Made by a program: the position numbers and the translations under genes. 63,963 nt of DNA from CAVUCH01 sp963739995 (GTDB taxonomy: Bacteria > Acidobacteriota > Vicinamibacteria > Vicinamibacterales > JAENWD01), in the NCBI GenBank assembly GCA_963739995.1, contig CAVUCH010000014.1, positions 1-63,963 of the forward strand, written 5' to 3'. Each line of letters begins with the position of its first letter. Position 1 is the first letter of the stretch. Shown here in pieces: positions 45,497-54,416 of the stretch. The notes beneath the pieces are model-generated. The model made no database searches and was not told where the DNA came from. It was given only the letters and a program-made list of their open reading frames with translations.

Positions 45497-46162
45497 GTGC
45501 AACAGCCCATGGCTCGGATACGGCAGCGCCGTCCCGGTGTGCTCGTGGAACGCACCGCGTGGACCTTCGGTATCGTGTGCCTGGTGACGTGCGGCGCGCT
45601 GTACATCGACGGTGCAGCGGGCGCTCGGCACGAACTCGAGCGGTTTGCGGTCCTCCAGGCAGCGGCGCTCCATCAGCCCCCAGCACCAGACCTGCGCCTC
45701 TGGGACCCGGAACGCATCAGCGCCTGGCGGCGGGCATTGAGCGAACCCGCACCGCCGCCGCTTGCGGTCCTGCGCATCCCGAAGATTCGCCTCGAGGTGC
45801 CGGTCCTGCGGGGCACTGACGACTTCACGCTCAACCGCGCCGTGGGTCACATCGACGACACGGCACAGCCAGGCACGGATGGCAACTCCGGAATCGCCGG
45901 GCACCGCGACGGGTTCTTTCGCGGCTTGAAAGACATCGGGCCCGAACATGCCATCGAGCTCGAAACGCTTCGAGGGAAGGAGGTCTACCGCGTCGAACGA
46001 ATCTGGGTCGTCTACCCGGAGGACGTATCTGTGCTCAATCCAACGCCTGCGCGGTCGCTTACGCTCGTCACGTGCTACCCGTTCTACCACGTCGGCCCAG
46101 CGCCGCAACGCTACATCGTCCGTGCGGTGCGCACCGACACGCCGGCGACCGTTCACCGCTGA
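45497..46162 (+). CDS. Class D-like sortase
   Basis: From GTG 45497 (nine bases after GGAGG; ATG 45509 is an alternative) the 221-residue protein has one N-terminal membrane helix (about 21-38). The catalytic domain starts LAVLRIPKIRLEVPVL. The triad is His136 in GIAGHRDGF, Cys193 in LVTCYPF and Arg205 in PQRYIVRA. Sortases cut C-terminal sorting signals and transfer the protein to an acceptor. In Gram-negative bacteria they usually sit beside a single substrate, as here, where the next gene ends in an LPSTA signal. Confidence 0.9.
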   Translation: MQQPMARIRQRRPGVLVERTAWTFGIVCLVTCGALYIDGAAGARHELERFAVLQAAALHQPPAPDLRLWDPERISAWRRALSEPAPPPLAVLRIPKIRLEVPVLRGTDDFTLNRAVGHIDDTAQPGTDGNSGIAGHRDGFFRGLKDIGPEHAIELETLRGKEVYRVERIWVVYPEDVSVLNPTPARSLTLVTCYPFYHVGPAPQRYIVRAVRTDTPATVHR

Positions 46163-46307
46163 GCAGCGGTTCTGGGTCGGGGCCCGCAGCAGATCAGAGC
46201 GGCCCATGTGCTCTACGCGGAAGATCAGACGAATCAAGGGAAGCGAGATCGGGACTCGAGATCCGGGGAACTGAGGGAACTTGGAAACGGGAGGAATAGG
46301 AGGCGTT

Positions 46308-47054
46308 ATGATGCGTGCAGCGATTCGGCTTGTGTTATGTGGTGCGCTCGTGTGCCTGACGGCCGCCGTCAGCCTGGCGCAGACGTCAACCACAGCGGAG
46401 ACCAAGAAGTTCGAGGTCATTGCGGTGGAGGGAAACCGGCTCGTTGTCAAGTTACCCGAAGGCACGAGGGAACTGACGGTCCCCGCCGACTTCCGGTTCA
46501 ACGTCGACGGGAAGATGCTGTCGGTGCAAGAACTGAAGCCTGGCATGGCAGGCACCGCGACCATCACCACGAAGACGACCACGGTTCCCGTGACCGTGAC
46601 CGAGGTGAAGAACGGGACCGTGCTGCAGGCCCAAGGCAACAGCATCATCGTTCGCACCGACGACGGCATCAAGATGTTCACGCAGAGCGACATCGACAAG
46701 CGCGGTGTCAAGATAATGCGCGGTGGCCAGCCCGCGGACATCTCGGACTTTCGTTCCAACGACAAGCTGACGGCTACCATCGTCACGACGAAGCCGCCAC
46801 GGGTCATGACGGAGAAGGACGTGCAGGCGACCCTCGCGCAAAGCGGTGGTGCCGGCACGCCCGCCGCCGCAGCGCCGCCGGCGGCCGCGACGCCACCGGC
46901 ACCAGCGTCGTCTGACACGGCGGCAACCTCGGGCGCTGCGCCGAGGAAGCTGCCCTCGACCGCCAGCCCCCTGCCGGTGCTTGCGCTAACAGGCTTCGCC
47001 TCGCTCCTTGCGGGGTTGGGTCTCACCGTCAGGCGTCGTCGCGCGACGCACTAG
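46308..47054 (+). CDS. Exported sortase substrate with LPSTA sorting signal
   Basis: The 248-residue protein starts at ATG 46308 just after TAGGAGG. It has a signal peptide (to about AVSLAQ), then two similar beta-rich halves (TKKFEVIAVEGNRLVVKL and TVTEVKNGTVLQAQGNSII). An Ala/Pro-rich stalk follows (about 185-213). The C-terminus is a classic sorting signal: LPSTA at 215-219, a hydrophobic helix, and RRRR near 242-245. It is almost surely the target of the sortase encoded 146 bases upstream. The molecular role of the exported domain is unknown. Confidence 0.88.
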   Translation: MMRAAIRLVLCGALVCLTAAVSLAQTSTTAETKKFEVIAVEGNRLVVKLPEGTRELTVPADFRFNVDGKMLSVQELKPGMAGTATITTKTTTVPVTVTEVKNGTVLQAQGNSIIVRTDDGIKMFTQSDIDKRGVKIMRGGQPADISDFRSNDKLTATIVTTKPPRVMTEKDVQATLAQSGGAGTPAAAAPPAAATPPAPASSDTAATSGAAPRKLPSTASPLPVLALTGFASLLAGLGLTVRRRRATH

Positions 47055-47355
47055 CAGCCCGTGGTGAAGACCGGCGTCGCACCGAGGGCGCGGAGGCGCC
47101 CGCCGGCAAGGCGCGACGACCGAGAATACCGGGCAGTATTTGAGGAAGAAGCAACGCAGCCGGCGGGGATGCATCGGCGGCCGAATGCAGCCGGCCTTTC
47201 ACCGCCGGCTGCTGGCGGTTCGCCACTCGACGCCGGGCCGCGGTGCTATGTATAGCCCGGGCCCGCGCGATGTTCCAGATTGAGGCGCGTCTTCTTTGAG
47301 CGGAAGAGGGGCGCCTCGCTACATCCTCGTGAGAAGAGGGCCAAGGACGGCCCAC

Positions 47356-47997
47356 ATGAAATACGCGCGCGAATTCATCACGAGCACGGTAGTCGGGGGG
47401 TTGTTCATCGTAGTGCCCGTCTACCTGGCGGTACTGCTGCTGCTCAAGGGCATGAAGTCGGTCGGCGGTCTGGTGCGGCCAATCGCAGCATTGGTCCCCG
47501 ACTGGCTCCCGGCTGAGGGCCTCTTGTCGCTGGTCCTGCTGCTGGCGCTGTGTTTCCTCGTCGGTGTCGCCGTGCGTACGCCGTCGGGGCGCGCGGCTCG
47601 CGAGCGCATGGAGAGGGTGTTCTTCGAGAGGCTTCCTGGGTACGGCCTGCTGCGCAGCTTGACACAGCGTTTGGCGGGAGACAGTGAGGAGCAGACATGG
47701 AAGCCGGCACTGGTTGAGATCGAGGACGCGCTGGTCCCGGCGTTCATTATCGAAGAGCTCGACGACGGCCGATTCACGGTCTTCGTCCCGTCGGTGCCCA
47801 CACCGCTCGCCGGGGCCGTCTACGTACTCCGACGAGAACGCGTGCACATCCTCGAGATCCCGTTTACCCAGGCCATGAGGACCATCTCCCGCTGGGGCTC
47901 AGGGTCGAAAGACCTCGTGGCAGCCATGCGAACAGGGGTGCCGAGCCTGGAGGACCGGCGGGAGGTCGAGACACGGACCCGTGAATCGTTTCAATGA
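47356..47997 (+). CDS. DUF502 membrane protein
   Basis: The 213-residue protein starts MKYAREFITSTVVGGLFIVVPVYLAVLLL and has a second helix pair (LLSLVLLLALCFLVGVAV). Both are typical of DUF502, as are GYGLLRSLTQRLAGD and the AFIIEELDDGRFTVFVPSVP block. Members are inner-membrane proteins of unknown function. The start at 47356 has AGGA nine bases upstream. The 3' end leads directly to the YSC84 gene, 22 bases on. Confidence 0.88.
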   Translation: MKYAREFITSTVVGGLFIVVPVYLAVLLLLKGMKSVGGLVRPIAALVPDWLPAEGLLSLVLLLALCFLVGVAVRTPSGRAARERMERVFFERLPGYGLLRSLTQRLAGDSEEQTWKPALVEIEDALVPAFIIEELDDGRFTVFVPSVPTPLAGAVYVLRRERVHILEIPFTQAMRTISRWGSGSKDLVAAMRTGVPSLEDRREVETRTRESFQ

Positions 47998-48019
47998 TTG
48001 GGCCGAAGGGAGCAGAAAA

Positions 48020-48583
48020 ATGACAAAAACATGGATGGCAGGCGTTCTTGCAGGCGCCGCACTCATTTGTTCAGCCGCCCCGTCAGTCGCTCAGGACGAG
48101 GGAAAGACAGCGGCGGCCGAACTCACAAGCGCGTCGCAGGCGGCCTTGAAGCAGCTGTACGCCAGCGTGCCGCTGGCGAAGGAGCTCGGGCCGAAGGCGC
48201 ATGCCATTCTGGTGTTCCCCAAGGTCACGAAGGCCGGCCTCGGGGTCGGCGGGCAGTATGGCGAAGGCGCCCTGTTGAAGGGTGGGACCGCGGCTGGCTA
48301 TTACAAGACGACGGGCGCTTCGTTCGGGTTGCAGGCGGGCGGCCAGCAGTACGGCTACGCGATGCTCTTCATGAACGCAAAGGCGCTCGCGGAGCTGGAC
48401 AACCAGAAGGGTTTCGAAGTCGGCGTCGGCCCAAGCGTCGTCCTGGTGGACGAGGGAATGGCCAAGACCACCACGACCACCACGCTGAAGGACGATATCT
48501 ACGCCTTCGTCTTCGGACAGAAGGGACTGATGGCGGGCCTCGGAATACAAGGCAACAAGATCGCCAAGATCACACCCAAGTAG
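48020..48583 (+). CDS. YSC84-family lipid-binding-type exported protein
   Basis: The 187-residue product has a signal peptide (cut near APSVAQDE) and the YSC84/DUF500 domain: AKAHAILVFPKV-like segment, GLGVGGQYGEGALL, YYKTTGASFGLQAGGQ, then VVLVDEGMAK. In eukaryotes this fold binds phosphoinositides; bacterial members are exported and poorly understood. GGGAG lies seven bases before the ATG. Confidence 0.88.
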   Translation: MTKTWMAGVLAGAALICSAAPSVAQDEGKTAAAELTSASQAALKQLYASVPLAKELGPKAHAILVFPKVTKAGLGVGGQYGEGALLKGGTAAGYYKTTGASFGLQAGGQQYGYAMLFMNAKALAELDNQKGFEVGVGPSVVLVDEGMAKTTTTTTLKDDIYAFVFGQKGLMAGLGIQGNKIAKITPK

Positions 48584-48953
48584 CCTGACTCGGGGGCCCC
48601 GGTTATACGGGCGCCCTCCGTCAGGTTGGGGTCGTTCGCGCGCAAACGGCGGCACGTCGTGAAATCCTCAATGAATATGCCTGTGTCTACCGTCTCCGCG
48701 CACGGCACGCAGTCTGCAGCCTCGCGCGGGTGCCCGCTCTGGCGGTGGGCTGCATGTGCCGTGGACCTTCCAATCGGCGAGGGCGCTTCGGTGGCGGAGC
48801 AGTCCATCGAGGCACGACGTAGGCCGCCGTGACGAACGGGTGCCTCACCCGCCAGACAATCTCTGTTAAGCGGGTCGCGCTCGAGCGGCCTGCCTGTCTG
48901 TCACCGCTCTGCGAAGGCCGGAAACCAGCGCCAAGGCGCGACTAGGAGGACGT
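48584..48953. other. Gap without a gene
   Basis: I see no coding signal. The last bases hold the AGGAGG site of the next gene. Confidence 0.45.
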
Positions 48954-49505
48954 ATGAAAAGGTTGGTCGTAGGAATCATTGCAACGGGAATTCTGGGGTC
49001 GGTGCCGAACACGGCCCTGGCCCAGTCCAAGACGATCACGTCAGAAATGAGAACGGAGACGGGCACCGTCGAGGCGATCGAAGCCGCGACCCGCTCGGTC
49101 ACGTTCAAAAAACCGGACGGCACCTTCGTGACCACCGTCGCCGGGCCTGACGTGAAGCGATTCGCGGAGATCAAGGTCGGCGACAAGGTCACGGCTCGGT
49201 ACTACGACAACGTCGTCGTCCGGGTGAAGAAGCCGGGCGAGTCGGACGTGGCCAGCGCGGCACAGGGCACGACCGGTTCCGAACAGGCCCTGCCCGGCGG
49301 CACCAAAGCCAAGCAGGTGACGATCACCGCCACGATCACTGCCATCGACCCGGCCACGCCGTCGATCACCTTCACCGGGCCGCACGGCTACAAGTACACG
49401 TCCAAAGTGCAGGACACGGAGGCTCTCGCCAAGGTGAAGGTCGGCGACAAGGTCGACATCATCTGGACGGAAGCGATGCTGGTGTCGCTCGAGCGCGGCA
49501 TGTAG
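48954..49505 (+). CDS. Exported protein of unknown function
   Basis: The 183-residue protein has a signal peptide (cut after NTALAQ) and two related beta-barrel-like halves: GTVEAIEAATRSVTFKK with IKVGDKVTARYYD, and ITAIDPATPSITFTG with VKVGDKVDIIWTE. This internal duplication looks like two OB-type domains. The ATG follows AGGAGG by four bases. It resembles the exported part of the LPSTA protein in style but has no sorting tail. Confidence 0.8.
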   Translation: MKRLVVGIIATGILGSVPNTALAQSKTITSEMRTETGTVEAIEAATRSVTFKKPDGTFVTTVAGPDVKRFAEIKVGDKVTARYYDNVVVRVKKPGESDVASAAQGTTGSEQALPGGTKAKQVTITATITAIDPATPSITFTGPHGYKYTSKVQDTEALAKVKVGDKVDIIWTEAMLVSLERGM

Positions 49506-49646
49506 GCGCCTGGGTACAGCCGGGGCGGTCCGCCGTGATCGCCCCGGAACGTCCGCATTCCCGATCATCCGACGACAAACCCCACGGGCTCGACATACCA
49601 GCAGACTCGGACAGAGTGATGACTTCGATTCATAAAGGAGTGCGCC

Positions 49647-50372
49647 GTGGTCTCTAAACTCACTGCGGAGCTGATCGGTACGTTCTGGCTCGTTCTCGGC
49701 GGATGCGGCAGCGCCGTACTCGCGGCTGCCTTTCCCGACGTAGGCATCGGATTGCTCGGGGTGTCACTGGCTTTCGGTCTCACGGTGTTGTCGGGCGCGT
49801 ACGCGCTGGGCCCGATATCGGGCGGTCACTTCAACCCGGCCGTGTCCGTTGGTTTGTGCGCGGGAGGTCGCTTTCCCGCTGCCTTGCTGTTGCCCTACAT
49901 CGTGGCGCAAGTCGTTGGTGGCGTCGTCGGCGCAGGCGTGCTGTACTTCATCGCGAGCGGCCGCGCGGATTTCAGCCTGGCCGGGGGGTTCGCCTCCAAC
50001 GGCTACGGCGCCCACTCACCGGGCGGGTATTCGCTTGCGGCGGGGCTCGTGTGCGAAGTCGTGATGACGTTCATGTTCCTGATCGTCATTCTCGGCACCA
50101 CACACAAACGCGCTCCAGTAGGTTTCGCAGGCGTCGCAATCGGCCTCGTCCTCACATTGATCCATCTGATGAGCATCCCGGTAACGAACACCTCGGTCAA
50201 TCCGGCGCGCAGCACTGCGACCGCAGTGTTCGTCGGAGGCTGGGCACTTCAGCAGCTCTGGCTGTTCTGGTTTGCTCCCGTTATCGGTGCCGCAATCGCG
50301 GGCTTCGCACACAAGGCGCTTCTCGAAGGCCCAGTCGAGGAACCTCCGGTGACCGGACGCACCCGTTCGTAA
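49647..50372 (+). CDS. aqpZ: Aquaporin Z-like water channel
   Basis: The 241-residue protein has six helices and both NPA boxes: GGHFNPAVS near 60-70 and TSVNPARS near 185. It also has the ELIGTFWLVLGGCGSAVLA start, and a His in the LIHLMSIPVTN segment that fits the narrow selectivity filter of water-specific AqpZ rather than glycerol facilitators. The start is GTG with AAGGAG six bases upstream. It is a single gene in a run of envelope genes. Confidence 0.93.
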   Translation: MVSKLTAELIGTFWLVLGGCGSAVLAAAFPDVGIGLLGVSLAFGLTVLSGAYALGPISGGHFNPAVSVGLCAGGRFPAALLLPYIVAQVVGGVVGAGVLYFIASGRADFSLAGGFASNGYGAHSPGGYSLAAGLVCEVVMTFMFLIVILGTTHKRAPVGFAGVAIGLVLTLIHLMSIPVTNTSVNPARSTATAVFVGGWALQQLWLFWFAPVIGAAIAGFAHKALLEGPVEEPPVTGRTRS

Positions 50373-50586
50373 ATCAGTGACCCTCTCGCCGCACATTCGT
50401 GTCGCTGCTGAGCGGCCAAGGTCTGGCCGCTCGGCGCACAGCCGGGGGCACACCGACGCTCGGGTCCTGGAGCCCGGCGTCGTTTGGCCTGATCCAGCGA
50501 TCCGAGCTGGACGTGCTGCGTCGGGCGGAATCGGATGTTCTTCGCGCTGCCCTGCTCGTCGATCAGGTGCTTGACCGTTCTGCGGT

Positions 50587-51147
50587 TTACTTCTTCGCTA
50601 TGCCGGACAAGCGGACCGCCTCGGTGCCGTAGTCGTCGACCACGATGGCATCGTTGGCATCGACCTTCAGCTTCGCCGCGGGCGCCAGGTCGCCGGCGTT
50701 GCCCTTGCCCGACGAGTCCACTTCGAAGGTCGCGAAGGCGAGATCGTACCCGGCCTTCGGCTTCGCGTCGGGAGCGCCGGCTCCGATGTGCAGGATCGGC
50801 TGGGACGTGACAACGGTCACGAGCCGGCCGCCGGAGGTATCGACCGCCCGCGCGAAGCGGAGCGGTGCCTTCTGATCGCCCACTTGAATCATGCCCGACT
50901 CGGGCGTGGCGTCGAGCGCCTTCTTGAGCGCCGCGCTTGCACCAGACTTCAGCGCCGCAATCGCGGTGCTGCGCTCGGCGTCGGTCGTCCACCGCGTGAT
51001 GGTGATGACCACTGGCGCCGTGACCGACGCGCCAGCCGCCGTCTTGAGCGTTGCGGCCGCCGTGAACGTCTCGGGAGCCGACTGGGCTGTCGCGGGCAAT
51101 ACCGGGAGCAGGCCGAAGGCGAAGGCAAACCAGACAGCGTTACGCAT
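50587..51147 (-). CDS. Exported protein of unknown function
   Basis: The 186-residue product has a signal peptide ending LPATAQ and a body that mentions no known motif: FTAAATLKTAAGASVTAP, VVITITRWTTDAER, then beta strands around GGRLVTVVTSQPILHIG and a closing VDANDAIVVDDYGTEAV. A good AGGAGG lies upstream of the ATG. It converges on aqpZ with a gap of about 210 bases. Confidence 0.78.
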   Translation of the reverse strand: MRNAVWFAFAFGLLPVLPATAQSAPETFTAAATLKTAAGASVTAPVVITITRWTTDAERSTAIAALKSGASAALKKALDATPESGMIQVGDQKAPLRFARAVDTSGGRLVTVVTSQPILHIGAGAPDAKPKAGYDLAFATFEVDSSGKGNAGDLAPAAKLKVDANDAIVVDDYGTEAVRLSGIAKK

Positions 51148-51930
51148 GAAAGTCCCTCCTGTATGGAACAGAGTCCGCAGCCTGGATGATTACACAGCGC
51201 GGGTCCCGTCCACCAGCCTTCCTGATGGCGGTTCCGGAAAGTCACGTTGCGGGCATGCGATGCCATGCAGCGGAGGGCGCGCGCCGGGCACGTCATCGGC
51301 GGCCGGAGTGTTCGGATAGACAAACCGAAGTGCTCGACCCGACCGGTACTTTAGAGTCTCGGGATGCGCCAAACTCAATTCGGAGCCACTCGAGGGTGCG
51401 GAGCGGCGAGACGCGCGAGTTGCGTGGAGAACGCTCGTTCAATTGGTGAGCGGCCCGCGCCCTTGAGGTGAGAGCCCGGCCGCGGCCTCATGCCGGCTGG
51501 AATCGAACACTCCGCACGGGTGGAAGTTTCAGCTACGGCTTTTCTGGCGCCCATGTTCGGTGCGTCGAGCATCACCCAGGAACAGCGCTGTCAGCCCGAC
51601 TTTCAGTCTCATCGTGACCACCTGTACAAACCACCGGCATCAGAACTCGAGGAGTTCACGTCACCCGGCAGGCTGCCTCCTGGTACTGCAGAACCCTAAG
51701 CTCGTGCGTCGCCCTGGCGCCGATTGCTTTGCGGAGTATGCGTTGTGGACGGCTGAGCCAGTTAGTATTGATGAGATGAGTGGCAGGTGGCGGTTCATTG
51801 TCTCAGCAGCCTCTATGTCAAGGATGGCAGTTCACCTACACCTACCTCTTCGTCGTTCTGCCGGAGTACACGGTGAACTCCAGGGCGGCGCCGGTCGGCA
51901 AGAAGAGCGAGTCGATGAAGGACGCCAGAG
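51148..51930. other. Gap without a convincing gene
   Basis: Only short frames without family features are seen. The last bases before 51931 contain AAGGA, the likely ribosome-binding site of the DUF481 gene. Confidence 0.4.
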
Positions 51931-52960
51931 ATGACCTTCATGCGCACCGCCGCCGTCGTTGCCCTCGCTCTTGCCTGCAGCCTGCCCGCGTGGGCGCAGC
52001 GGCGAACGGACGTGGTCACCCTGGCTAACGGCGATCGGATCACCGGGGAGATCGCCGAACTCGATCGCGGCCGCCTGGAATTCAAGACCGACGATGCGGG
52101 CACGATCTTCTTCGAGTGGGACAAGATCGCGAGAGTCGAGGCCGCCCGCCAGTTCGAGATAAGCACCTCGGATGGGCGGCGCTTCCTGGGCAGCCTGGGC
52201 CCAAGCAGCGATCGATCGATCCTGATCGACGTTGGCACCGGTACGGTCACCCTGTCCATGGGCGAGGTGACCAGGATCACGCCGATCGGGGCGAGCCTCT
52301 GGAAGAGGCTCGATGGATCTGTCGACGCGGGCTTCTCGTATACGCAATCGAGCGGTATCGCACAGCTGAATTTCAACTCCGACACGGTGTTTCGCCGGCC
52401 CGCCTTTCTGTTTCAGCTGACCACCTCAGCGACGCTGATTCGGGAGGGTGATGAGAGCGAACGCGACGATCGCGGCAGCGTAGACTTTTCGTACCGTCCG
52501 GTACGTCGGCCGGAGATGGTTCGCAACAGGCGCTGCACGCGTTGAACGCAACGAAAGCTTGGGGCTGACCCTGCGATCACAGCTCGGCGGCAGGGTCGGC
52601 CTGCGCCTCGTGGACAGCAACCGCGCGCGGCTGGAGGTCGGCGGGGGCGCGGTCGCCAACCACGAGGACGGCATCGACACGGAGCCGACGAAGAACGTCG
52701 AGGGATTGCTGGGCCTGAAAACGTCGTACTACACCTATGACAGACCGCGGACGAATGTCGACGCGAGCGTCAACTACTACCCGGGCCTGAGCGATTGGGG
52801 ACGCCGCCGGCTCCAGGTCAATGCTGCCGTCAAGCGGGAACTGTGGAAGGACTTTTTTGCGGCGCTCAACATCTACGACACGTTCGACAGCCGTCCACCC
52901 AGCCCTGACGCTTCACGCAACGATGTGGGCATCGTGATCTCACTCGGCTGGTCATACTAG
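51931..52960 (+). pseudogene. DUF481-like envelope protein gene with one frameshift
   Basis: The first frame (51931-52545) has a signal peptide (cut near LPAWAQ), then TLANGDRITGEIAELDRG, typical of these proteins, and the first barrel strands up to GSVDFSYR. At about 52485-52510 the sense shifts by one frame: RRWFATGAARVERNESLGL and the remaining beta strands follow, ending GIVISLGWSY at 52960. Joined, the product would be about 340 residues, an outer-membrane barrel of DUF481 type. As it stands the barrel is cut. It is true decay or an indel in the assembly. Confidence 0.78.
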
Positions 52961-53223
52961 ATGTCTCGCCGCTACCCTCAAAAATCTCGTGACGAACGCG
53001 GTGCCGATCTCCGGTGGCTGGGCGCTCCCGGCAACGCTCGAGGAGGACAGTTCGGCATGCTGTGGCTCAACTCTCCGAACCGTGTGACCGGCAAAGCGCC
53101 AGGGGCGTTACGTGCTGTCGGCCGCGCTGAAGATCGGCTGGTGGATCGTGGAGAGCACGCCGGCCGAACCCGCTGCTCGAGGCGCACGGGTTCGCAAGCG
53201 GCACAGTGCAGCGAAGCAGCCAC

Positions 53224-53661
53224 CTACTGCTTGTCTTCCGTCACGCGTCTCCACGTCTCGTCGATGTTGCCTTCTCCCGCCGCTCCAGATACCTTCCCTA
53301 CGATGTGCCAGCGGTCGCCATCCGTGCTGCACTGAAACTCGCCTTTGAGGCCTCGCAGTGCCTCAAAGGGGCGCCCGACTCCCTGGCGGATCGATTCGAC
53401 ATACGTGCCGGCAGACAGAGTGTACGGTCCTCCGTGGGCGTACTCGGCGAGACCTGTCGAATCCACGTTGAGGACGAAGAAGTGAGTGGGCGTGACGTGC
53501 TTGTAGGCAGTCCGGCCATCGGACTTGACGGCTTGCCCCTGGCTCTCGACGAGCTGCCACGTGCCAACCAGTTCGCGGCCGGAGCACGCCGTACCAGACA
53601 GCGGCGTCTGCGCAGCCGGCTGCTGTATCACCGCGAGCAGGACTATCACTACGGCGGTCAT
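53224..53661 (-). CDS. Exported lipocalin-like protein
   Basis: The 145-residue protein starts at the ATG at 53661, eight bases after AGGAGG. The signal peptide ends near QQPAAQT. The body opens GRELVGTWQLVESQGQ, the first strand of small lipocalin-like proteins, and ends with GNIDETWRRVTEDKQ. One cysteine pair may form a disulfide. The function is unknown. Longer readings that start near 54159 run through the GNAT gene and are not supported. Confidence 0.75.
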   Translation of the reverse strand: MTAVVIVLLAVIQQPAAQTPLSGTACSGRELVGTWQLVESQGQAVKSDGRTAYKHVTPTHFFVLNVDSTGLAEYAHGGPYTLSAGTYVESIRQGVGRPFEALRGLKGEFQCSTDGDRWHIVGKVSGAAGEGNIDETWRRVTEDKQ

Positions 53662-53842
53662 GGGCGCTTCCTCCTGTGGGTCCGGAATATACCACCGACG
53701 CGCCCGCAGGATGACCAACGCTGACTGGTGGGCGCATCTCCTGAAGGCGCGCAGCGCGCATGACGACTGATCGCGCGGCGCCGGTGGCGCTGAGCAAGGA
53801 CGCGATTGCGCTCGAGAGCGGGCGGTGCGACGATCGGAGCCC

Positions 53843-54388
53843 ATGTCATCCTTCGACGACATCAGACTCGAGACTGCACGCCTCCTCTTGAGGCCTCCCC
53901 GACTCGAAGACCTGGAGCCCTGGAGCGATATGATGCGCGACGAGCCGACCGCGCGGTTCATCGGCGGCACGGCTGAACGTCCCCTGTGCTGGCGCCAGCT
54001 GATGACGATCATAGGCGCGTGGCACGCACACGGGTTCGGCATGTTCTCGGCGATCGACAAGGCGAGCGGGCAGTGGGTGGGCCGGCTCGGTCCGTGGCAG
54101 CCGGACGGCTGGCCCGGCCCCGAAGTCGCGTGGGCCATCGTCCGCGAGAGCTGGGGCAAGGGCTACGCGGTGGAGGGCGCAATCGCCGCGACCGACTGGG
54201 CCTTCGAGAAGCTGGGCTGGACCGACGTGATCCACTCGATTGCCCCGGACAACCACCAATCGCAGCGCGTCGCGCAGAAGCTTGGCTCGCGCAACCGTGG
54301 TCCCGGCAAACTGCCGCCGCCGTTCGCCGAGGCACGGGTGGATCTCTGGGGACAGACGCGCGAGGAGTGGCGCGCCCATCGACTCTGA
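53843..54388 (+). CDS. GNAT N-acetyltransferase, RimJ/RimL type
   Basis: The 181-residue protein begins DIRLETARLLLRPPRLEDLE, the common start of RimJ/RimL-like acetyltransferases. It carries the acetyl-CoA-binding region SWGKGYAVEGAIAATDWAF and a VIHSIAPDNHQSQRVAQKLG helix. The usual R/Q-x-x-G-x-G/A is replaced by a Gly-Lys-Gly variant. The acceptor could be a protein N-terminus or a small molecule. I use the ATG at 53843. Confidence 0.88.
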   Translation: MSSFDDIRLETARLLLRPPRLEDLEPWSDMMRDEPTARFIGGTAERPLCWRQLMTIIGAWHAHGFGMFSAIDKASGQWVGRLGPWQPDGWPGPEVAWAIVRESWGKGYAVEGAIAATDWAFEKLGWTDVIHSIAPDNHQSQRVAQKLGSRNRGPGKLPPPFAEARVDLWGQTREEWRAHRL

Positions 54389-54416
54389 GGCACCACCCGG
54401 AGCGCGTGTGCGGCCG

